NCBI GenBank assembly: GCA_029945625.1
Contig: JAQSCW010000043.1
Location: 1-64,000 of the forward strand
Source: a bacterium
GTDB lineage: Bacteria; Bacteroidota; Bacteroidia; B-17B0; Aurantibacillaceae
Direction: 5' to 3'
DNA length: 64,000 nucleotides
Within the stretch, counting starts at the first letter, position 1. Every line of letters starts with the position of its first letter. Position numbers and translations under genes: made by a program. Positions 43,424-51,686 of this stretch are shown here, piece by piece. The notes below the pieces were generated by a model. That model saw only the letters and a program-made list of their open reading frames with translations. It was not told the DNA's origin and made no database searches.

Positions 43424-43921
43424 TTAATTCATTGCTATGTGGTAAACAAAGACAAGTGCATTTACAAAAGTAAAAACCAAACAAAAGAACAAACACACTT
43501 TACAATACGCTAACGCTTCCGTTCTGCTTATGTTAATCTTATTATTAATAGAAGCACCTTCTGCAAAGTGCACTTCAAGGTGTTCTTCATACTTGTCTTG
43601 TTGGTTGTGTTCTTTTAATTGTATATCATACTTGCGGTACTGATTCATTTGATTTAGTTCTTTGTACTTTCGCGTGTAACCCATATTGAACATTGACTTT
43701 GCAACGTAGAATAGACAAAATACAAGAGCCACACCTCCAAAAATTGAAACAACCTTTATTATGTCAAGCGGTAATCCAGTAACGCCCTCATTAAATATAT
43801 AAACATGTACAGATACAACAATCGTTAACATTCCCATCGGCATTGTTATCTTCTCATCTAGTTTGTGTTTCAGTTCGGATTCCTTGAAGTACATTTCTTT
43901 ATAAAATTGTAACCTGTCCAT
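43424..43921 (-). CDS. Hypothetical membrane protein of an accessory island
   Basis: A 165-residue protein from the ATG at 43921. A charged N-terminal helix (YKEMYFKESELKHKLDEKI) precedes two membrane helices (MPMGMLTIVVSVHVYIF and IIKVVSIFGGVALVFCLFYV). After a charged cytoplasmic segment with NQQDKYEEHLEVHF, a third helix (AYCKVCLFFCLVFTFVNALV) closes the protein. A TTG at 43972 would add 17 residues; the ATG is preferred. The layout recalls small membrane effectors such as SLATT proteins of defence systems, but no motif proves it. The gene is AT-rich and unlike the flanking core genes. Confidence 0.6.
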   Translation of the reverse strand: MDRLQFYKEMYFKESELKHKLDEKITMPMGMLTIVVSVHVYIFNEGVTGLPLDIIKVVSIFGGVALVFCLFYVAKSMFNMGYTRKYKELNQMNQYRKYDIQLKEHNQQDKYEEHLEVHFAEGASINNKINISRTEALAYCKVCLFFCLVFTFVNALVFVYHIAMN

Positions 43922-44113
43922 TTGTTCAGTTGTGACTAAATATTTTATTGCAATAATTGCACTAAAAAGCAATTTAAAGTTAGAAGGTTGACCTTTAAGA
44001 AAAGACCTTTAAACCATTAGTTTTAAACTACTTATTCACATATTTAATACTACAAATTATAGCAAGGCTTTGCTCAAATTAGCCTTAAATTTATTGTAGT
44101 AAAATCACATTTT

Positions 44114-44260
44114 ATGAATTCACTTGTTTGGATAATATTGGGCGTGCTTTTAGCAACGTCCATTTACATTATTTACGTTGGTTATAAAATTATTATAGCT
44201 ATCAAATCAATTGTGCAATCTATCAGAGAAATTGCACAGGAATGCAAGAAAAAGGAATAA
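44114..44260 (+). CDS. Very small single-helix membrane protein
   Basis: A 48-residue frame (ATG 44114, TAA 44258-44260) made of one transmembrane helix (LVWIILGVLLATSIYIIYVG) and a short basic/amphipathic tail. It lies 28 bases before the 131-residue gene at 44289 on the same strand and is divergent from the membrane protein at 43424. The composition is typical of a genuine small membrane protein, but there is no family evidence. Confidence 0.5.
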   Translation: MNSLVWIILGVLLATSIYIIYVGYKIIIAIKSIVQSIREIAQECKKKE

Positions 44261-44288
44261 GATATAATTAAAATTATAAAATCCAAAA

Positions 44289-44684
44289 ATGAATAACCTA
44301 GAAAAAGTGATATTTCTTCATTTAAGGCAATATCAATATGCAAGAGATGAAAGTTCAGAAATACTTGCCACTTATGGGCAAATGACAGAGCTGGAAAATC
44401 AAGAATATAATAAACTTAACCGTGAAATGCACAGAATATGGAATTACATTAATTCTAAACCAGTACTAAACGTCCGACCTGATGACGGAGTAACCACTGT
44501 TCAATTGTATCACGAGAAAATTACTCCTGTGAGTGAAATTATACTGAGGGTTAGTAATGACTATGGACTGACCTTAAAAGAAACAATAACAAAGAAATAC
44601 AAAGAAGCAATAATTGCCGTTTTTGGAGAAGACTACTTCAACGCCAATTTCACCGGTATTTCCGAAATCGAAGACGAAGATTAA
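44289..44684 (+). CDS. Hypothetical protein of an accessory island
   Basis: A 131-residue soluble protein without signal peptide, mostly helical in its first 60 residues (HLRQYQYARDESSEILATYG), then a mixed region with TVQLYHEKITPVSEIILRVS. No family is recognised. Its stop overlaps the start of the 310-residue gene by one base (TAATG), so the two products are probably made in fixed proportion and may interact. Confidence 0.65.
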   Translation: MNNLEKVIFLHLRQYQYARDESSEILATYGQMTELENQEYNKLNREMHRIWNYINSKPVLNVRPDDGVTTVQLYHEKITPVSEIILRVSNDYGLTLKETITKKYKEAIIAVFGEDYFNANFTGISEIEDED

Positions 44685-45616
44685 TGGAAATAAAACCTAC
44701 AGAACTGTTTTGCCTTTTAAAGTTTGGCCGCAAAGACCGCCTTGAAGACCTTAGAAGAACAGGTAATCTTTATATGAGTAGTATTAATACCTTCAAACAA
44801 AAAGAAGAACCTGACGGACGAAATGACGAATTTGAAGGTGCTTTTGAAATTCAGCAGGTGGCGCCCGGTTCTGTGATTTCCTATGAACACCCCAGCGGTA
44901 TAAGAGGTAGCTTCATTTCAGAAGGTGGTGTAATGCAGAATTATGTACTTGGAAACCTTGCTTGTTTTTATGCAGTGTCTGAACAACATTTTTCAGAAGA
45001 AGGTATGTGGAAACCTGACGTTGACGAACGAATGTCTTTACTTGGTGACCACGTATTATTTGTACACAACAAGACTGCACTGATAAAACGGATTGAACAA
45101 GCAGTTCAACGTGAAGGCATGGCCATTACGCACGAATTTTTGAGGTATGACTATGAAGTTGAAACATACAATGGGAAACTTAGCCTGTTGCAGAAACGAA
45201 GAAAATACAGCTACCAAAAGGAATACAGGTTTTTTCTTAACACAGGGCGTGACAATATTTTTATTTTAAACATTGGTTCCTTGGCTGATATTTCAGACGT
45301 TATGCCATTCAGTACATTTAAGGAACACACATTTGCAATATCAAAGCGGATTGTTCATTTTAATGTGTCACCTGAACAAAAAGAAAGTAAAGTGTTTGAA
45401 TTTAAACCTGCTGAAAAGCGTGTTCAGTTGCACGGAAATTTTTCGAAGTGCAAAGGTTTGGTTCTGCACTTGGGTACTTCCACTGGTCACAGCAAGCCAA
45501 TACCCATTTTTGGTTTTAATGTACTTATAAATGAAGACATTTGTTGGTGCAAGAATATGTGGCTTGAATGGGAAGATGTACCACACAAAGGAATCATTGA
45601 CGCAAGTATTTCATAA
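44684..45616 (+). CDS. Hypothetical protein with DUF2971-like start
   Basis: A 310-residue soluble protein. The beginning, LFCLLKFGRKDRLEDLRR followed by GNLYMSSINTFKQKEEP and DEFEGAF, resembles the opening of DUF2971-type proteins (Y-x-x-L-x-x-L-x-x-G-x-L-Y-x-S-S-x-x-x-F-N-D-P-F-E), and SYQKEYRFFL resembles their later K-E-x-R block. DUF2971 members are abortive-infection-like or island-borne proteins of unknown activity. The remainder is unrecognised. Overlap with the preceding gene suggests a two-gene module. Confidence 0.6.
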   Translation: MEIKPTELFCLLKFGRKDRLEDLRRTGNLYMSSINTFKQKEEPDGRNDEFEGAFEIQQVAPGSVISYEHPSGIRGSFISEGGVMQNYVLGNLACFYAVSEQHFSEEGMWKPDVDERMSLLGDHVLFVHNKTALIKRIEQAVQREGMAITHEFLRYDYEVETYNGKLSLLQKRRKYSYQKEYRFFLNTGRDNIFILNIGSLADISDVMPFSTFKEHTFAISKRIVHFNVSPEQKESKVFEFKPAEKRVQLHGNFSKCKGLVLHLGTSTGHSKPIPIFGFNVLINEDICWCKNMWLEWEDVPHKGIIDASIS

Positions 45617-45864
45617 AGAAACTCGGATTTACGTTATCGGCGAATCCAAACCCTAATTCACAACCACGCAAGGACTCCATTGTCGAGGTCTCGGTGATAA
45701 TTGGCAAACGCGATTCATTAACAACTGAAATAGGGTATTAAAGTCCTTCGTTAAATTGATTCTCGATTGCTTGGGCAGGATGGAAACAAGATTTCATTTT
45801 GAAAAATTGAATTCCGGGAAAATCCCTCTAGATTTACGCAAAATCTTTACCTGCACCTCTAATT

Positions 45865-45903
45865 ATAAAAAAAGCCCTGAAAATAGTGATTTTCAAGGCT
45901 TTA
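45865..45903 (-). terminator. Terminator of tRNA-Met
   Basis: On the minus strand AAAGCCTTGAAAAT (45889-45902) pairs with ATTTTCAGGGCTTT (45871-45884) around a 4-base loop, followed by a T run. It starts 3 bases after the tRNA 3' end. Confidence 0.8.
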
Positions 45904-45905
45904 AG

Positions 45906-45979
45906 TAGCGGAACGGGGAGTCGAACCCCGGACCTCAGGGTTATGAATCCTGCGCTCTAACCATCTGAGCTATCCCGCC
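45906..45979 (-). tRNA. tRNA-Met (anticodon CAU)
   Basis: The minus strand folds as a 74-nt tRNA: acceptor GGCGGGA with TTCCGCT (two G-U pairs), D-arm GCTCAGATGGTTAGAGC, anticodon loop TTCATAA (CAT), T-arm CGGGGTTCGACTCCCCG, discriminator A; no CCA end encoded. Elongator Met is the most likely identity. A tRNA-Ile with a lysidine-modified CAU cannot be excluded. A -7 box lies at 45994 and a terminator at 45865. Confidence 0.93.
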
Positions 45980-45993
45980 ATTTTTATGGGCTG

Positions 45994-46001
45994 CAAATAT
46001 A
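45994..46001 (-). promoter_or_regulatory. -7 box of tRNA-Met
   Basis: TATATTTG on the minus strand is an exact TAnnTTTG match, ending 14 bases before the tRNA 5' end. Confidence 0.65.
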
Positions 46002-46047
46002 AAACATTCAGGTTCAATACCCAAATCAAATTTAGTTGACCATATTA

Positions 46048-46078
46048 TTTGCTTTGAACTAAATATTTTCTATATTTC
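46048..46078 (+). promoter_or_regulatory. Promoter of the lysine-rich/START gene
   Basis: TTTG at 46048-46051 and TATATTTC at 46071-46078 are separated by 19 bases, the spacing of Bacteroidota -33/-7 promoters. The ATG follows 16 bases later. Confidence 0.6.
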
Positions 46079-46094
46079 ACGAAATTTTGGAATT

Positions 46095-47189
46095 ATGTCA
46101 AAAAAGAAGAAGGATTCGCATGGTAAGAAGGAAAAAAAGAAATCCGAGAAAAAGCACCTGAAAAAGGTAGAGAAATCTCATGCGAAGAAATCTGCACCTA
46201 AAAAACCGGCCTCTAAACTCTTGAAAACTATCAAGATTTCGAAGAAGGTAGTTAAAAAAGAGGTAAAGAAAGTGGTAAAAGCTGCTCCTAAAAAACCACT
46301 ACCTGCCAAAAAAGCAATTACTAAAGCCTCTAAGCCCAAAGTAGCAAAGCATGGAGCAAAACCCTTACCAAAGAAAGCGATAAAGTCCCTCTTCGTTAAG
46401 AAGCCTGCTTCAAAACCTACCAAACCAAGTCCTGTTGCAAAAAAACCTAGTCCTGTAACGAAGAAGCCTGCGCCCGTGACCAAAAAACCGGAACCGAAAA
46501 AAGTTGAATTAAAACCAATTAAGCATAAAGAAATTCCTGCACCAAAACCGACTCCTGCAACTGCTAAGAAAGAAATTAAAAAGGAAGTCGCACCGGTAAA
46601 CAGCGAAAAAGTAAAGAAAGCTGACGAACCGCCCACCAAGAAACAGATCGCTGAACTGAGATCTCAGGATGTGTTAGCGATCAGCAATACTATCCCCGTT
46701 AAACAAAAGAATGATATCTCTGCCTCAAAAATCGCTTCCATCTCACGTTCAATCACCAACCCTATAAAGCGAACCGACTCGTATGCAATAAAACCTGAAA
46801 AGGAACCTGCCGGAAAATTTGAACTGGAATTTGTGGTTCATTCTTCCGCTGAAATGCTGTATGAGTTTTTATCAACCCCTAGTGGCCTCTCTGAATGGTT
46901 TTGTGACGACCTCAATATTCGTAATGGCATTTATACCTTTATTTGGGACGATCAGTTGATGCAGGCCCGCCTGTTAAAAACTGTGGAGCTTCAATTGGTG
47001 CGTTTTCAGTGGGTCGATAAAACCGATGGCAGCTATTTTGAATTTAGAATTCAACGAGATGACCTTACTAACGATATATCATTGATCATTACCGATTTTG
47101 CTGAATCAGTGGGCGACCGCGAATCATCAAAGTTGCTCTGGCACAGTCAGGTTGAAAAACTGATGCACGTGTTAGGATCTATTTTCTAA
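46095..47189 (+). CDS. Lysine-rich histone H1-like tail fused to START-like domain
   Basis: A 364-residue protein in two parts. Residues 1 to about 205 are a low-complexity Lys/Pro/Ala tract (for example KKPASKLLKTIKISKKVVKK and KPSPVAKKPSPVTKKPAPVT) that resembles histone H1-type or Hc1-like DNA-binding tails. Residues about 240-364 are a START/SRPBCC-type domain with FELEFVVHSSAEMLYEFLST and GLSEWFCDDLNI, as in the Bacteroidota START_2 family, which usually forms the whole of a protein of about 125 residues. A fusion of the two is unusual. It is probably cytoplasmic and may bind DNA or RNA through the tail. The ATG at 46095 is fixed by the nearby promoter. Confidence 0.8.
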   Translation: MSKKKKDSHGKKEKKKSEKKHLKKVEKSHAKKSAPKKPASKLLKTIKISKKVVKKEVKKVVKAAPKKPLPAKKAITKASKPKVAKHGAKPLPKKAIKSLFVKKPASKPTKPSPVAKKPSPVTKKPAPVTKKPEPKKVELKPIKHKEIPAPKPTPATAKKEIKKEVAPVNSEKVKKADEPPTKKQIAELRSQDVLAISNTIPVKQKNDISASKIASISRSITNPIKRTDSYAIKPEKEPAGKFELEFVVHSSAEMLYEFLSTPSGLSEWFCDDLNIRNGIYTFIWDDQLMQARLLKTVELQLVRFQWVDKTDGSYFEFRIQRDDLTNDISLIITDFAESVGDRESSKLLWHSQVEKLMHVLGSIF

Positions 47190-47210
47190 TACGTATACTC
47201 CTGAAAATAA

Positions 47211-47242
47211 TAAAAGCCGGAACTGAGTCCCGGTTTTTTTTT
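47211..47242 (+). terminator. Terminator after the lysine-rich/START gene
   Basis: AAAAGCCGG pairs with CCGGTTTT across a short internal mismatch, and a T run follows, 22 bases after the stop codon. Confidence 0.65.
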
Positions 47243-47465
47243 GCCTTGGTGTAGCTTTTTGTGCTTTTAAACCAAAACATGCTTTGAAAAAGCAAAGTCT
47301 GCGATGTAAGTGTTCATGAGGATTTCATCTGATACCCGCTAAGAAATCCTAACGGTCACTGAATAGGGGTTAACCTCAAAAGCCAGACCTGTTCTTTTCT
47401 AACAGATAGCCGGTGTCAATCTGCTGTTAACTTCATGGGATGTCAGATGCCGCGTGAAGGACGGC

Positions 47466-47620
47466 AAAAACCCGGTGGGTTTTTGAGCGAGCTTGCGGGT
47501 AGGTGAAATACTGATTGCCTGAATGGCAATGTGATGGCAACCAAGCAGCCTGACCCCCATGAAGCGAAGCTCTCGTTGCCTTTTGATCGGCTTCTGCTTC
47601 ATGGGGGGCACGCCCAAAAA
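47466..47620 (-). repeat. Structured repeat element, copy B (3' of TonB receptor)
   Basis: Read on the minus strand, which is the sense of the TonB gene ending at 47651: GGGCGTGCC (47607-47615), a long stem 47596-47607 with 47554-47565, a CAGGCTGCTTGG stretch, a 6-bp stem 47525-47530 with 47514-47519, a CTTTCAC-like TTTCACC motif and CTCGCTC, then a perfect AAAAACCC/GGGTTTTT hairpin at 47466-47484. The same order of conserved blocks and hairpins is seen in copy A at 53977-54101. It contains no convincing gene. Confidence 0.6.
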
Positions 47621-47650
47621 ATTTGTCCCGAAATTTCCGCTTATCCTCTT

Positions 47651-50110
47651 TTAAAACCGAATATTAACACCCGCTAAAAAGTTAATAGGAGCCGATGGCG
47701 CCAGAAAATTAAAGGTGTTGAGCGAGGGCCCGGTATAATAGCTGTAGGTATATCCATTCGTAACATAATTTGTATTCAAAATATTGTTCACACTTAGCAT
47801 GAAATTAATCTCAGGCACCGCCTTGGTAATCAACTTATAATTGATGCCCGCATTAAGCACTTCGTAAGCTTTCATACAGCGATTTTCATTGCTTGTATTA
47901 TCCAAAAACTGTTTTCCCACACTTTTTCCGGTAAGTGTGACATCAAAATTATGAAATGGACTGAACTTCACTAGGAGGGATGAAACAACATTGGGAGAAA
48001 ATGAAATATCGCTTGTTTTATGAATCACTTTGTTTTGAGTATAGTCCGCGAGATCTACGCCACTTAAACTGTCGGTGTATTCCACAAAATTTAAGATCTT
48101 ATTGGTCGACAAAGACAGATTGGCACTCAGGCTGAAGAATTTGTTAAGCATGCCGCTTGCTTCCAACTCAAGACCTCTTCTGTAACTTTGGTCAACATTT
48201 ACCCGGTTGTAATTGCCCACATTATTAATTTGTCCGTTTAATACCAATTGATTTTTGTACTGCATATCATAAAAATTTGCTGCGAGCAGTATACTCTTCG
48301 ATACATATTTTACTCCCGCTTCAAGATCATACAATTGTTCAGATTTTGGTCTGCTTTGCGGACTACTTTGCACAAAATCGTCCCTGTTTGGTTCCTTATT
48401 CGCCACGGCAAAAGAAGCATACGCATTCACCTGACTGTTTAGGTTGTAGCTGAGTCCTAATTTGGGATTAAAAAATGTGTATTTCTGATTTTGCATGTTG
48501 GGCGTCAGCGTATTGTCGAATCCCTGGAAACGATAGTCAATCTTTCTTACCTGAAGATCCACAAAAACATTCATCGCCGACATGGGTTTGTAGTTCGTTT
48601 TCAAATAAAGATTCCCATCATTTTTATTCGCTGAATTCTTGTCATACTCATAATTTAATTCAGATGTTGATGCATATTGCGCCCAGATTATTCTGCCATC
48701 ATGCAAACCATAATAGGTATTATAACCGCCACCCAGAGTGAGCGCCAGTTTTGAACTTGCTCTGTAATTAAAATTAAATATTCCACCCGCAAAATCATTA
48801 TCGAGCCACAAACGGCGAATGAGGTTTGTTTCGGTGATGGTGTCACCGCCAATCACCACATTGGGCAAACCGTAGGTTGAAAATTTAGCGCCATCGCCAT
48901 ACACCGAATTTTCTTTTGCCGGATTTTTATACTGTTCATAATATCCCGCACCTTTAGTATAGTGCCCGGTGACATTAAAATTTAGGCGCGAATTAAGTTG
49001 ATGAATGACGTGCAACTGAAAATTATTCTGTTTGTAATTATCCGTCTCGTTGCTGTAGTATTTAGTTGCTCCATTGGCATCAAAATATTCTCCACAGGAG
49101 TTATAGGTGCGGTTGCCGGCTTTTAAGGAGTCTTCCGGGACATAATTCCAGGCCTGATAGGTTTTTTCGAGACCAAGAAAATTGATAAATTTCATCACTG
49201 TCTTTTTGCCATAATACCCGGCGGCAATATAATACGATTTAAGGTCCGAACTGGCCCTGTCTACATAGCCATCACTGCTTATAGCAGAGGCCCTCGCATC
49301 TAAGGTGAATTTGTTACTCATGAGGCCTGTACCTGCTGCAATTGTTTTTCTCAGGGTTCCAAACGATCCTCCTGTAGCAATAACATTGGCATAGGGTTTA
49401 TCTTTTAATTCATTGGTTTGAAAATTAATGCTCGCACCAAAGGCCCCTGCGCCATTGGCAGAAGTTCCCACGCCCCTCTGCACTTGTATGTTATTGACAC
49501 TCGAAACAAGATCGGGCATATCGACAAAATAAGTGCCTTGCGATTCGGCGTCATTAACGGGTACTCCGTTTATAGTTACGTTAATCCGCGTGCCATCTGA
49601 ACCACGGATACGAATCCCAGTATAACCCACCCCGTTTCCCGCGTCGGAGTTGACTACCACATTGGGCAGTTGATTGAGCATATAGGGGGCGTCCTGACCA
49701 AGATTTTGTTTTTTGATGGTTTCGGCAGTGATATCATTATACGCCATCCCGCTATTTTTATCCACGCGACTGGCGTTTACCACCACTTCATCCAGTTTTT
49801 TATTCGACTCCTGTAATATGAAGTCGTGTACAAGATCTGAACCCAGTTCAATGGTATCTGTTCTGTCGGCAAATCCAATACACCTCACAGCTACTATCAG
49901 AGTCCCCTTTTTTAGCCCGTTGAACTTAAAATTCCCATCATCACCTGAGGTGGTAGCTAATTGTGTATGAAGGATGCCGAGGGCTGCAAAGGGCACGGCC
50001 TCTCCCTGAGCCGTTGTAACTTTACCTGAGAGCGTGAATTGAGCCTTCACACGCATAGTGCCTGTAAAAGCAATTGCAAACACAATGATTGCAAACGTTT
50101 TGTTTTTCAT
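47651..50110 (-). CDS. TonB-dependent receptor, probably for thiamine or a thiamine precursor
   Basis: An 819-residue outer-membrane receptor that imports its ligand with energy from TonB-ExbBD. After the signal peptide (FAIIVFAIAFTGTMRVKAQ), residues 25-110 form a carboxypeptidase-D-regulatory domain (GKVTTAQGEAVPFAALGI). A plug domain follows (about 115-235, with GIRIRGSDGTRINVTINGVP and VQRGVGTSANGAGAFGASIN), then a 22-strand barrel ending in NFLAGVNIRF. The clear TPP riboswitch in front of the gene (50168-50328) makes a thiamine compound the likely substrate; this is inference from regulation. No other thiamine gene is in the window. Confidence 0.92.
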   Translation of the reverse strand: MKNKTFAIIVFAIAFTGTMRVKAQFTLSGKVTTAQGEAVPFAALGILHTQLATTSGDDGNFKFNGLKKGTLIVAVRCIGFADRTDTIELGSDLVHDFILQESNKKLDEVVVNASRVDKNSGMAYNDITAETIKKQNLGQDAPYMLNQLPNVVVNSDAGNGVGYTGIRIRGSDGTRINVTINGVPVNDAESQGTYFVDMPDLVSSVNNIQVQRGVGTSANGAGAFGASINFQTNELKDKPYANVIATGGSFGTLRKTIAAGTGLMSNKFTLDARASAISSDGYVDRASSDLKSYYIAAGYYGKKTVMKFINFLGLEKTYQAWNYVPEDSLKAGNRTYNSCGEYFDANGATKYYSNETDNYKQNNFQLHVIHQLNSRLNFNVTGHYTKGAGYYEQYKNPAKENSVYGDGAKFSTYGLPNVVIGGDTITETNLIRRLWLDNDFAGGIFNFNYRASSKLALTLGGGYNTYYGLHDGRIIWAQYASTSELNYEYDKNSANKNDGNLYLKTNYKPMSAMNVFVDLQVRKIDYRFQGFDNTLTPNMQNQKYTFFNPKLGLSYNLNSQVNAYASFAVANKEPNRDDFVQSSPQSRPKSEQLYDLEAGVKYVSKSILLAANFYDMQYKNQLVLNGQINNVGNYNRVNVDQSYRRGLELEASGMLNKFFSLSANLSLSTNKILNFVEYTDSLSGVDLADYTQNKVIHKTSDISFSPNVVSSLLVKFSPFHNFDVTLTGKSVGKQFLDNTSNENRCMKAYEVLNAGINYKLITKAVPEINFMLSVNNILNTNYVTNGYTYSYYTGPSLNTFNFLAPSAPINFLAGVNIRF

Positions 50111-50138
50111 TAATTTTTAATTTTTAATTAAATACATT

Positions 50139-50154
50139 AACACGGGGTGGTGTC
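50139..50154 (-). promoter_or_regulatory. Hairpin between TPP aptamer and TonB start, possible expression platform
   Basis: On the minus strand GACAC (50150-50154) pairs with GTGTT (50139-50143), with CACCCC in the loop. That loop is complementary to GGGGTG in the aptamer (50321-50326), so it could compete with ligand-bound structure. No U-rich terminator is visible. Confidence 0.35.
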
Positions 50155-50167
50155 AATTTTTTAATTA

Positions 50168-50328
50168 GCTCCCTACGCAGGCATTACCCTGTTCAGGTGT
50201 ATAGTAAAATTCGTTGGTCGAAATTTACTAACGGGTATAATCTCAGCCTTGACGGTTTTTTGAGCAGATATGTAGGAGATCCTAAAAAAAGATCACTTCC
50301 AACGCTCGGATACCGTAAAGCACCCCTT
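50168..50328 (-). promoter_or_regulatory. TPP riboswitch (THI element)
   Basis: On the minus strand the conserved blocks are in order: GGGGTGC at the 5' side, CTGAGATTATACCCGTT, ACCTGAACAGGGTAATGCC and GCGTAGGGA at the 3' side. The CTGAGA block and the pyrophosphate-sensing block match the THI-box consensus. Two extra stems are present: a long P3 region and an AGTAAA/TTTACT stem between the P2 and P4 blocks. It lies about 60 bases before the TonB receptor start, so TPP is expected to repress the receptor. Confidence 0.95.
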
Positions 50329-50416
50329 TAAGATGCAGCAAATGTAGCAGGTGTAAATCGATTGTGCAAAAAAAGATGAGACATCCCAAAAAAAATGCGG
50401 AGTTTTGCAATTAAGG

Positions 50417-51571
50417 ATGGAAACAAAAAAACGCATTGCGATACTTGGAAGTACGGGCAGCATTGGCACTCAGGCCCTTGAGGTGATTAAGGAGAATCCT
50501 TCCCTTTTTGAGGTGGAAGTACTGGTGGCACATTCAAATGCCGTTCTGTTGATTGAACAGGCACTTGCGTTTAAACCCAATGCCGTGGTGATTGGAGATG
50601 AGAAAAAGTATCAGGAAGTAAATAATGCGCTACGGGCTCATGATATTAAAGTGTTTGCCGGTGAAAAGGCGGTGGAGCAAATAGTAGAAATGGAAACCAT
50701 CGATTTGGTTCTGGCGGCTATTGTTGGTTATGCCGGATTGGCGAGCACTATTAATGCCATCCGACATAAAAAGCCGATTGCTTTGGCCAATAAAGAAACG
50801 CTGGTGGTGGCCGGTGAACTGGTAACAGAATTGGCTAGAGAAAATGGCGTCAACATTTACCCTGTCGACAGTGAACACTCTGCCATCTTTCAATGTTTGG
50901 CGGGTGAATGGGAAAACAAGATCGAAAAAATTTACCTCACTGCGAGTGGTGGTCCTTTTAGAGGAAAAAACAAGGACTTTTTAGCCACCGTAAAAAAAGA
51001 GCAGGCCCTTAAACATCCTAATTGGAGCATGGGAGCTAAGATCACCATCGATTCGGCAAGTTTAATGAATAAGGGTTTGGAGGTGATTGAGGCAAAATGG
51101 TTATTTCATTTAGCACCTTCGCAAATTGATGTAATTGTTCACCCTCAAAGTATTGTTCACAGTTTGGTGCAATTTGAAGACGGCAGCTTAAAAGCACAAT
51201 TGGGATTGCCCGATATGAAACTTCCCATTCAGTATGCCCTGGCCTATCCCGAAAGAATTCGAAACAATTTTAAGCGTTTCAATTTTTTGGATTACCCGCA
51301 ATTGACTTTTGAAAAACCCGACCTCGAAACGTTTACCAATCTTCAACTGGCCTTTGATGCACTACATAAGGGCGGCAATATGCCTTGTATTTTAAATGCG
51401 GCAAACGAAGTTGCTGTTCAGGCATTTTTGGAAGACAAGGTTAGTTTTACGGGAATGAGTGATCTTGTTTTCAACACCATGCAAAAAACCGGTTTCATCA
51501 AAACCCCTTCCTATACTCAATACGTTGAAACTGACCAAGAAGCGCGCCGCATAGCCTTGCATCTTTTGTAA
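50417..51571 (+). CDS. dxr: 1-deoxy-D-xylulose-5-phosphate reductoisomerase
   Basis: A 384-residue DXR, the second committed enzyme of the MEP isoprenoid pathway, which uses NADPH to turn DXP into MEP. The NADPH-binding loop is ILGSTGSIGTQALEVI. The metal and substrate segments are YPVDSEHSAIFQCL, TASGGPFRGK, KITIDSASLMNKGLEVIEA and VHPQSIVHSLVQF. The ATG at 50417 starts right at the fold, whereas a TTG at 50405 would add four residues without support. It is divergent from the TonB gene and followed by rseP. Confidence 0.97.
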   Translation: METKKRIAILGSTGSIGTQALEVIKENPSLFEVEVLVAHSNAVLLIEQALAFKPNAVVIGDEKKYQEVNNALRAHDIKVFAGEKAVEQIVEMETIDLVLAAIVGYAGLASTINAIRHKKPIALANKETLVVAGELVTELARENGVNIYPVDSEHSAIFQCLAGEWENKIEKIYLTASGGPFRGKNKDFLATVKKEQALKHPNWSMGAKITIDSASLMNKGLEVIEAKWLFHLAPSQIDVIVHPQSIVHSLVQFEDGSLKAQLGLPDMKLPIQYALAYPERIRNNFKRFNFLDYPQLTFEKPDLETFTNLQLAFDALHKGGNMPCILNAANEVAVQAFLEDKVSFTGMSDLVFNTMQKTGFIKTPSYTQYVETDQEARRIALHLL

Positions 51572-51616
51572 ATCATAATAATCTCTAAAAGGCCATTTTT
51601 GTCTCCTAAAAAACAC

Positions 51617-51624
51617 TATTTTTA
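51617..51624 (+). promoter_or_regulatory. -7 box of rseP
   Basis: TATTTTTA, close to TAnnTTTG, lies 62 bases before the ATG at 51687. Confidence 0.4.
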
Positions 51625-51686
51625 CGCTGCCTGATTCAAAAAATCACGGCCACATTTCATCAGAAAAAAACCACCTCATAAAAATT

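Noticed and set aside
46178-46639. 153-codon frame opposite the lysine-rich tract
   Set aside because: It is the reverse reading of a biased Lys/Pro/Ala stretch, giving a Phe/Gly-rich product without a known fold.
47399-47617. 72-codon frame in structured repeat copy B
   Set aside because: It lies wholly in the repeat and its reading is not preserved in copy A.
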